Positions 58,060 through 64,000 of a DNA stretch of 64,000 nt are shown here, one piece after another. A program made the position numbers and the translations under genes. This DNA is from Unio delphinus. Lineage: Eukaryota > Mollusca > Bivalvia > Unionida > Unionidae. The DNA lies in assembly GCA_029339505.1 (NCBI GenBank), contig JAQISU010000251.1, positions 317,501 through 381,500 of the forward strand, in the 5' to 3' direction. The notes beneath the pieces are model-generated. The model saw nothing but the letters and a program-made list of their open reading frames with translations, was not told the DNA's origin and searched no databases. Position 1 is the stretch's first letter; each line of letters opens with the position of its first letter.

Positions 58060-58590
58060 TACATGTTTTCCAGCGTTGGTGAAGTATCAGATGCATAGGT
58101 TCTTTACGTTAAATGCGTTCTTATAACTCCAGAGGTAGATTATAAATTCAAGGAAGTGTCTTTTTGCGGAGGCAGTAAGTGTACGTTCTGCATAGAGATG
58201 ATCGTACTCTAACTTTTTCAGTCTGTAAATTGCACATCCCCCTTAGTTCAGTAGTGTCCTTTTGAACTAAGTTTTCATTTTGTAACATTTTGGGAACCCT
58301 CTAACTCCAATTCTTGAATTTGTTGAAGTAAGTCTAACTTGTAGTAAAATAAATCGGTAACAAACCAATCCTTGTCCAGTTTAACAATGCCTGACCACTA
58401 GACAACTTTCATCAGAATCAGTCCATTTATACCAAACAGGTACAAGTGGGTCCAACATTGGTGACGTAACGAATGCAAGTGTTCTTTCCGTTTCACTTGT
58501 ATTTTGACTAACGCACAGTGAATGAGGCTTCTCAAATCAACAGGCAAACCACGGATGTTCTCATCTAGATATTACCGAGGTCGTCCCAGT
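58060..58590. other. Stretch without a recognised gene
   Basis: Minus-strand pieces such as EYDHLYAERTLTASAKRH (about 58,150-58,210) look like decayed coding DNA that the Mutator-like element interrupts. I cannot assign a family. Confidence 0.4.
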
Positions 58591-58810
58591 AAAGGTATGT
58601 AGTGAAAATCCGGAGGAAATCGAACATGTTCCAGGTAATCCAAATCTTTCTTTTCTCACTCGTGAAGTGACACACCGCAACTGAAGCACTTCACTCTATC
58701 CCCTTCGCCTAAGTAGACACATCCAGTTTTGGCTAATTCTTCGGGTGAAGGTCCTCTCAGATATTTAGGCAACTTTACTTGGAAAGTTAGAAAACGACTT
58801 TCAGAGTCGC
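58590..58810 (-). pseudogene. BIR (IAP-like) domain remnant
   Basis: On minus, SPEELAKTGCVYLGEGDRV is followed by KCFSCGVSL and, after a stop, by LEHVRFP. This is the baculovirus IAP repeat pattern: two zinc Cys (CFSC) and the His in EH are present, while the last Cys appears lost. The TGA at 58,656-58,658 lies where BIR domains have a conserved Trp, consistent with TGG to TGA. BIR domains bind caspases or other partners. It may be a host gene fragment or cargo of the neighbouring Maverick-type remnant. Confidence 0.65.
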
Positions 58811-59340
58811 ATTATTCAGGGAAACCCACAGGGAACGAATATTCGTTTTCACGGGTTCATTTCGATAATTGTACGAATAAATCCAAAGGAGTGTGCTAAG
58901 AGACGATAACATCCATATGATGGTAGACCCATGGTCTCGCGTGGAGATTGACATCTACCATAAAGATCAGTAAAGAGTCCAGGATAACGATTGGCATCAA
59001 TTTAGCATTCGCCAGGTTTAACAAGCACAGGATCACTTTCCATGGTAGGTGTAATGGTTGTAGTCATAGCAAATTTCCCATGACGTCCTGTTGAAGTAAT
59101 CATAACTAAATTCCCATGATGTGATACTGAATCGCTAAGGTCACAGCGTACGGCATCCATGTAATCGCAAGGTGCAGCATCGCGAATCACCGAACTTGAA
59201 TCATGTATATTTAAACGTATTCGTTTTACTTTTTTGATCTTTGTACTTACACTGAACTATCGGTCTTGGACGTTTTCCATTTAATACTAGTCATAATGAA
59301 GACTATAGTTGGATATGGCTTGAACTTGGAATTCTCAGTA
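58811..59340 (-). pseudogene. Unassigned coding-like remnant
   Basis: A minus frame at 59,002-59,190 (MIRDAAPCDYMDAVRCDL and on) lies between the polymerase and BIR remnants. The composition looks coding, but I recognise no family. Confidence 0.35.
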
Positions 59341-60310
59341 GGTTTCTCGCTTGATTCTTGCTGTGTTAAAGTCATCCTTCTTGATGGTAGCTATCCACAT
59401 AGAATCATTTTTACCAGTATGTGCATACGATAAACAAAAGTGACTAGGGAGCCACAATCGCTTGCAGTACACGATTTGATACATTTCTCTCCAAAGATTG
59501 TTTGACGATTTGGTGTGTGTGTAAATGTACAATCTTATGCAATTTGTATGTGGTCACATTAAGGTTTGCATCCTGTCCAGACTGCCAGGCTTCTTTCAGC
59601 ACACAAACATTTAACACTCGACTGGTGCTTTGATTGAGAATCAATCCTTTCACTTTACACATTATGTGCACTACTCCTTGCGGGTTTCGGTATTCAAAGC
59701 CGTAAAATTAAGGACACACATAAGAAAAACTTAGAATCTTGTCTTTGGTGTGCTCGTCCGTCCATGCTCCTCAATGTTCTCCTTCTATGTCAGGGTGACG
59801 TTGACCCAAGCGATAGATGTGGATGGAATTGTCCCTGTCAATGTACAGGACGCTATCTCCTAGCATTTCTAAAGCTTCGTACAATGTTAAGCGAGCGTGG
59901 ACTGTCACGTAAGCCGCAATGATGACATTTCCAAATTCATCGGCTTCTACAAAGTCAAGGTCGTCGTAATTGAATAAGTTCAAGTCCTCGCTATGGACGT
60001 CAGCTTGTTGCATGTAATAAGCGTTGTGTAAATCTTATGTAAGTTAAGGAAGGTTATTTCAAATACTCCTTTTTTGGTAAACACGGTCGATGTGCTATTG
60101 TAACCCATAAGCAAGTTAACATCACTTCATCAAACGGTAGCCTTCCTTCGTTTTATTCTACGTGGACTAAAGTGATACCTTTCTGCTTCCAGTATTTCTC
60201 TTTGAACTTATTTGGTCTTCGGGAGTGTGGCACCAGGAAGTATATAAACTGGCTTCTTATTTCAGTTTTGAAAAGTTATCCACGTAGTCTGCTAAAATGC
60301 CTTTTTGACT
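59340..60310 (-). pseudogene. Maverick/Polinton-type B-family DNA polymerase remnant
   Basis: On minus, ILADYVDNFSKLK then a stop and EAS (60,255-60,304) matches the conserved DYV..FLK.KQEAS stretch of Maverick polymerases, with CAA changed to TAA. Then NVIIAAYVTVHARLTLYEAL (about 59,870-59,930) and a decayed motif C (LYIDRDNS in place of the usual YxDTDS) follow at about 59,820-59,850. The C-terminal KVKGLILNQ and YKLHKIVHL pieces reach 59,340. It differs from the polymerases of copies A and B, so it belongs to another lineage. Confidence 0.72.
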
Positions 60311-60319
60311 TTGGTAAAA

Positions 60320-61565
60320 TGTCCTTTTGACTTCGGTAATGCTTGTAGTATTTTTGCTTTCTACGGAAAAAGGTAAATTTTGTACACGTCTAACAAATGG
60401 TTATCCAGGTACAAACGGTTGAACAATTCCACACTGATCCACGTCTTGTCCAGATGTGATCCTTACTACAAGTTCCAAAGCGTCGATCCAAGAATTAAAA
60501 CTAGGAAGATATCCTTTCCAACGTGATGACGGCCACTCACTTGTCTAGTGACATAAAACACTTCATCCAGTTGGGTAAATAACCTTCTTGAAAGTGCGTT
60601 TATTGTTGCCAATGTACACAGTCTCCTGTTGCCAACACTCCTCCTCTCTTGGGATCAGCCACCAACGGGGAAGTACCAAACAGGCGTCAAAAGCAGTGTA
60701 TTCGTTGTCGGGAGTCACTTTATTTGTGTGTGGGGGAGGGGGAGAGCACATTCGATGCTCCGATCGTAAGATTGGTTGAACGCTTGGACTAAGTTGGATA
60801 AGAAGTCGATGTACTTGAGAAAGTGTTTATGAGTAAAATATTTCCATTTGCGTTCTTTCAAGATGCGTTGAAAACATTACACGATGCTGGCTTTGGATTC
60901 GAGATTCTTGGGAGTGAAACAATAAATGTCACTTTTCGTTATTTTTATTTTTTTACTTTTTTTGGAGAGCGTGGTTTAGAATATTGCTGCCTTTCTCGGT
61001 TTGCTATCACAGAGAGTGACGACAACATTGTTTCAACATTAGTTGGAGTGGTAGCGCTAACTCACAGCTCGATTTGGGAGTCAATGGCACGACTCAGACA
61101 AATTTAGAAAAGACGTCGATGACACAAAACAAATATTTGTAGCCACAATTGTAGGTGGCAAAATGAGAGACACCTGCTAAATGGCCCTGTCATTATGATC
61201 GTTGCTTTACACTTCTGGATAATTTTCTTCAAATGGGTTTGGGTAAAGTGTGGGAAGAGGTCACGGACGCTAAAATCTTACTCGGATTCGGAGCAGTGAA
61301 GTTGTTTAAAAGACTTGTCATGCATCTTCTTCCTCATGTAATCGTAGGGATGCATCTCTCTTGACCGCTGATAATAGTAATATTGATGGTAGTGGTGGAC
61401 TTTTCATCAGACCCTTAAAATCTTTCAGATTGTTCAAAGCTCTTTCATCTAAACATTTTTGGTCAAATAGTTACAGTCGTTGCAAGAGTTTACCGTACGT
61501 TTGCGATGTTTATGTTTTGTCATCCACCAACGATTGCAATTCGTATTGTAATTGGGACATCTCGG
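60320..61565. other. Stretch without a recognised gene
   Basis: Fragments on either strand look weakly coding, for instance minus 60,563-60,751, and may be the N-terminal half of the Maverick-type polymerase. I found no motif to support that. Confidence 0.4.
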
Positions 61566-61928
61566 TCAAATGAGGATTAGAAAGTAAATGGGGTTTTGTT
61601 TTATTTGCCAACGATGGTATTCCATGAATCGTTCGTAAGGCTTTAAAGTTAGTTTTCGTTTAATTGTACCACTGGAATCAAACACCGTTATGGATTTTTC
61701 GGTTACTCCATTAATTTTAACTATAATATCGTTCAAGGAAAGAATATTCGTTTTTAATTTCCCCTCTTTGTCTTGAAATAGGACAATTTCGTTTGAATCC
61801 ACACTTGCAAGATTTAACAATTGGGATATTTCATCCTCGATAAAAAAAAAATAATAATATCTTTGGTTGCCGATATTTCACCGGTGGGCTTGTTTGTCGA
61901 GACGGATCTCTCGTAAATATCAAATCAT
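61566..61928 (-). pseudogene. Structural-block protein 6, copy C
   Basis: The segment LLNLASVDSNEIVLFQDKEG is clearly like that of copy B at 37,025-37,715. The N-terminal part is broken by a frame change in an A run near 61,845, and the C-terminal half is missing after 61,566. Confidence 0.65.
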
Positions 61929-61999
61929 TATATTTTAAAATCTCTCTAAAAAGTGAGTACTCGTGTATTCGTGTACGGTTCTATGGGGTGATTTGGTTG

Positions 62000-62384
62000 A
62001 TTTTGATATAGCTTCAGATACATTAATTACTTACCGGCCGAATATTGGTGGGTCGGTTATTGTCTGTGTTTGTAGAGTTGAATACCAAAGCCTCACTTTG
62101 TGAATAATTTTTAATTAGTGTATATAATAAATAAATTCCTTTGGTGGTGCTTACCCGTATGAATCGAAATACATGATTTCACGCGGATCAATCGCGTATG
62201 CAACCCAGTGAGTTGCAGGTCCGGTGCTGTTATCGAGATTAATAATACTGGTTTCAATGTTGTTTCGGTAATTGATCTCGGATACAAACACCTCTGAAGA
62301 TTTTTTATTTTTCATTTTAGCAGCATCGATTAAATCAAAATTTAACAATGGTATAATTAAATCGTCCTTGGTAATCTCATCCAA
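62000..62384 (-). pseudogene. Adenain-like protease, copy C
   Basis: It starts at ATG 62,384 (MDEITKDDLIIPLLN). His in ATHWVAYAI and Asp in IMYFDSYG are present. In the region of the catalytic Cys the sequence is PPIFGR near 62,035-62,050, so the Cys found in copy B is Phe, followed by a stop. The copy is inactive. The first frame is intact to about 62,151. Confidence 0.75.
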
Positions 62385-62653
62385 TGTACCATGAATACGG
62401 TGTCCCTGGTAACCTTAGGCCGTTTCCCTTTTATGTATCCTCGTCCTGTTGCTTTCTTTAGTGCCATTCCTGCCGCTATTCAAACTGCTCCTAACGCCGC
62501 AGCTTTCACGACTGCGGAGGCGTCCGCGGCAATCAATGCTGGTATAGACGCGAGAAGTGGAAATATACCACCTGATTTAACTGTGTCTTTGATAGCACAT
62601 GCAGAGAAATGATGTTGAACACCTGTTATTTGTTGATGTTGTTGTTGTTGCAT
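62357..62653 (-). pseudogene. Small hydrophobic-basic protein (minor capsid, pX-like)
   Basis: From ATG 62,653 (Gln-rich start) the frame reads SGGIFPLLASIPALIAADAS and an Ala-rich hydrophobic stretch, then the basic KKATGRGYIKGKRPK, ending at 62,357. One TGA lies inside. The plan of SGG plus hydrophobic helix plus basic tail is that of small minor capsid or core proteins next to capsid genes in adintovirus- and Polinton-like elements. It overlaps the protease start by 28 bp. Copy B has no equivalent. Confidence 0.55.
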
Positions 62654-64000
62654 AATTGATATGCTTAATCTGACGCGCTGTCAGTGATAGTTTATTCTGT
62701 CCACGTGTGATCTAATTGTGTTTTAATGATATTGTAGTTCCCTCTGTTTTAGCTGAATCCAACTGAAGTTGTTTTAATCTGACCAGGAGTCAGAGTAACA
62801 CTAACGTGACCATATGACATTTATAATAATACGAGTGATCTAATTGTGTTATAAATTTTCCACTGGTGCATCAATAACTCGCATTCGTCCACACACGCCC
62901 TCAAGTAACATCGATTTCTTACTGAGTATGACGGCAATTGCTTTGTAATAACCGTAAAGAATTGGTGGACATGCAACGGCAACAGGAGCATGTGTTGCAC
63001 GAGCTCGGAAGTGTATATCAACAATAGTCTGTCTGGTTAAACCGAGATGTTCCAACGGAAAGTATTAAATCGAATAAAAGATTTTAAAATCTATATGCGA
63101 TATTTGCAGACAATTATCTAAATATCATATGACTCCGACTTGAGAACCTACCCGATTAGCATTTTGCAGCGCAACAAATATATTTCGAGGCGCAGAAGTA
63201 CCCTGATGTGATGCCATAAGCCAAGTAAGTATATTTTTTATATTAATCGCCATATGATAGTAATGATTTACCACCAGAATCCATAAGTGATAGTATTTGT
63301 TCCTCTGCGGAGATCGATGGAGTCATTACTGGTATCCACAATGAGAGTTTTGTATTATTTACTTTAACATCAGCAGCACCATCACCATGCCAGATTGCAT
63401 CATTGTTATCACCCTTACGCACGAGGGCTACTGTATGTTTCACTCCAAAGATTACTTTTCGTACATTTCTGCAAAAACCAAGTATATGAGACAACTGAAT
63501 CGCCCATGAAAATAATCTACGCACTCCTTCCAACATATGTGTACGTGTTGCAAACTATAGGCTGTAATTAAGATTAGCATTAATAATCACATCCTCGACA
63601 TCAACATCAGCAGCACCAGCATTGTTTCTTGGTCGTCTCATAATATACTGAACATTGTCAGCGCTATCATTAATATCCTTAACAAACATCATTGATGGAC
63701 CAGCCGATCTTGTAGAAAATCATCAGAACATCTCGCTAAACCCACTATTGTTCTGGCGACATCAAGATCCTTCTGAATAGATTCAATTTCTCTTCCATCA
63801 GTCATATATGTATCGCTACTAAACAGCACCATAATCCCATTATTAACAAAATCAACTTGAACATTTGCGTCATATGGTGTATTCTCATCAACATTTGTTA
63901 CAAGTTCTCCTTCTACTTCGATAAACGCTTCAGCGGTTAAGAAATATCTACTTGTATCTTGAAGTTCAATTCGCCCTCGTTGATTTGGTTGTATTGCATT
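62654..64000 (-). pseudogene. Major-capsid-like protein, copy C, partial
   Basis: Minus-strand pieces match copy B: LSHILGFCRNVRKVIFGVKH (about 63,430-63,490), SLWIPVMTPSISAEEQIL, and near the end TRQTIVDIHFRA (about 63,010-63,040). The N-terminal half continues to the window edge. Stops and frame changes are frequent. An intact SLWIPVMTP segment shows where copy B has its frameshift near 38,690. Confidence 0.65.

Larger units (their letters stand above)
61566..64000 (-). mobile_element. Virus-like element, copy C, part of the structural block
   Basis: On minus from the right edge: capsid-like protein, small hydrophobic basic protein, adenain-like protease, coiled-coil protein 6. The order is the same as in copy B at 37,025-39,725. 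It has a gene between capsid and protease that copy B lacks. The block runs off the window at 64,000. No terminal repeat is visible. Confidence 0.82.

Noticed and set aside
62391..62612. Plus-strand Ala-rich frame
   Set aside because: The minus strand carries the minor-capsid-like gene in the expected place and strand, so this frame is its antisense.

Overview
The window is eukaryotic. It has long AT-rich intergenic stretches, many microsatellites, tRNA-derived SINEs with target-site duplications, a LINE, a Mutator-like element and Ty3/gypsy LTR retrotransposons, and no complete host gene is recognisable. The host is probably an invertebrate and plausibly a mollusc: the pol order of the retrotransposons, the CGTTAAAC-type SINE tails and the AAGGGAGATAACTC-type motifs near 42,690 and 49,310 are all common in molluscan DNA. 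That assignment is inference.

Layout. 1-4,295 holds a decayed minus-strand Ty3/gypsy element (gag, protease, integrase, RT) running off the left edge. 4,296-12,286 is a plus-strand LTR retrotransposon with two LTRs of about 1.49 kb, a Leu-tRNA-type primer site, a 5-bp TSD (TACAG) and the order gag-PR-IN-RT-RH, as in Gmr1-type Ty3/gypsy elements. 13,372-13,605 is a SINE with a 14-bp TSD. 13,688-15,352 is a 69-bp minisatellite with exactly 23 full units. 15.4-24.6 kb is intergenic DNA with diverged repeats and simple repeats.

24,614-49,220 is the most interesting part. It holds two decayed copies (A and B) of an integrated virus-like DNA element of the Polinton/Maverick-adintovirus type, arranged tail to tail. 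Copy B (34,611-49,220, about 14.6 kb) is bounded by inverted terminal repeats and carries a whole gene set: A32-type packaging ATPase, a zinc-ribbon plus phospholipase A2 protein, a retroviral-type integrase, a B-family DNA polymerase followed in the same frame by an SF1 helicase and an HNH nuclease, a Cys-rich small protein, a second HNH protein, and a one-strand structural block (capsid-like protein, adenovirus-type protease, small hydrophobic and coiled-coil proteins). Copy A (24,614-34,610) has only the replication/integration half, and its polymerase gene is split by a deleted LTR retrotransposon (29,922-32,996, TSD GCAGT). A third partial copy of the structural block (C) occupies 61,566-64,000 and runs off the right edge. 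All copies carry stops and frameshifts, so this is a fossil locus.

To the right are a 5'-truncated L1/Tx1-like LINE (51,479-53,193), a diverged duplication (about 53,210-53,660 and 54,660-55,440) with a SINE in one copy, an 852-bp Mutator-like element with an 8-bp TSD (57,200-58,051), and remnants of a different Maverick-type polymerase and of a BIR (IAP-like) domain (58.6-60.3 kb).

The copy A/B/C genes make up an inferred life cycle: protein-primed replication by polymerase plus helicase, genome packaging by the ATPase, capsid maturation by the protease, and integration by the integrase. Divergent gene pairs share very short promoter regions, and the integrase and helicase-HNH genes overlap at their stop codons.
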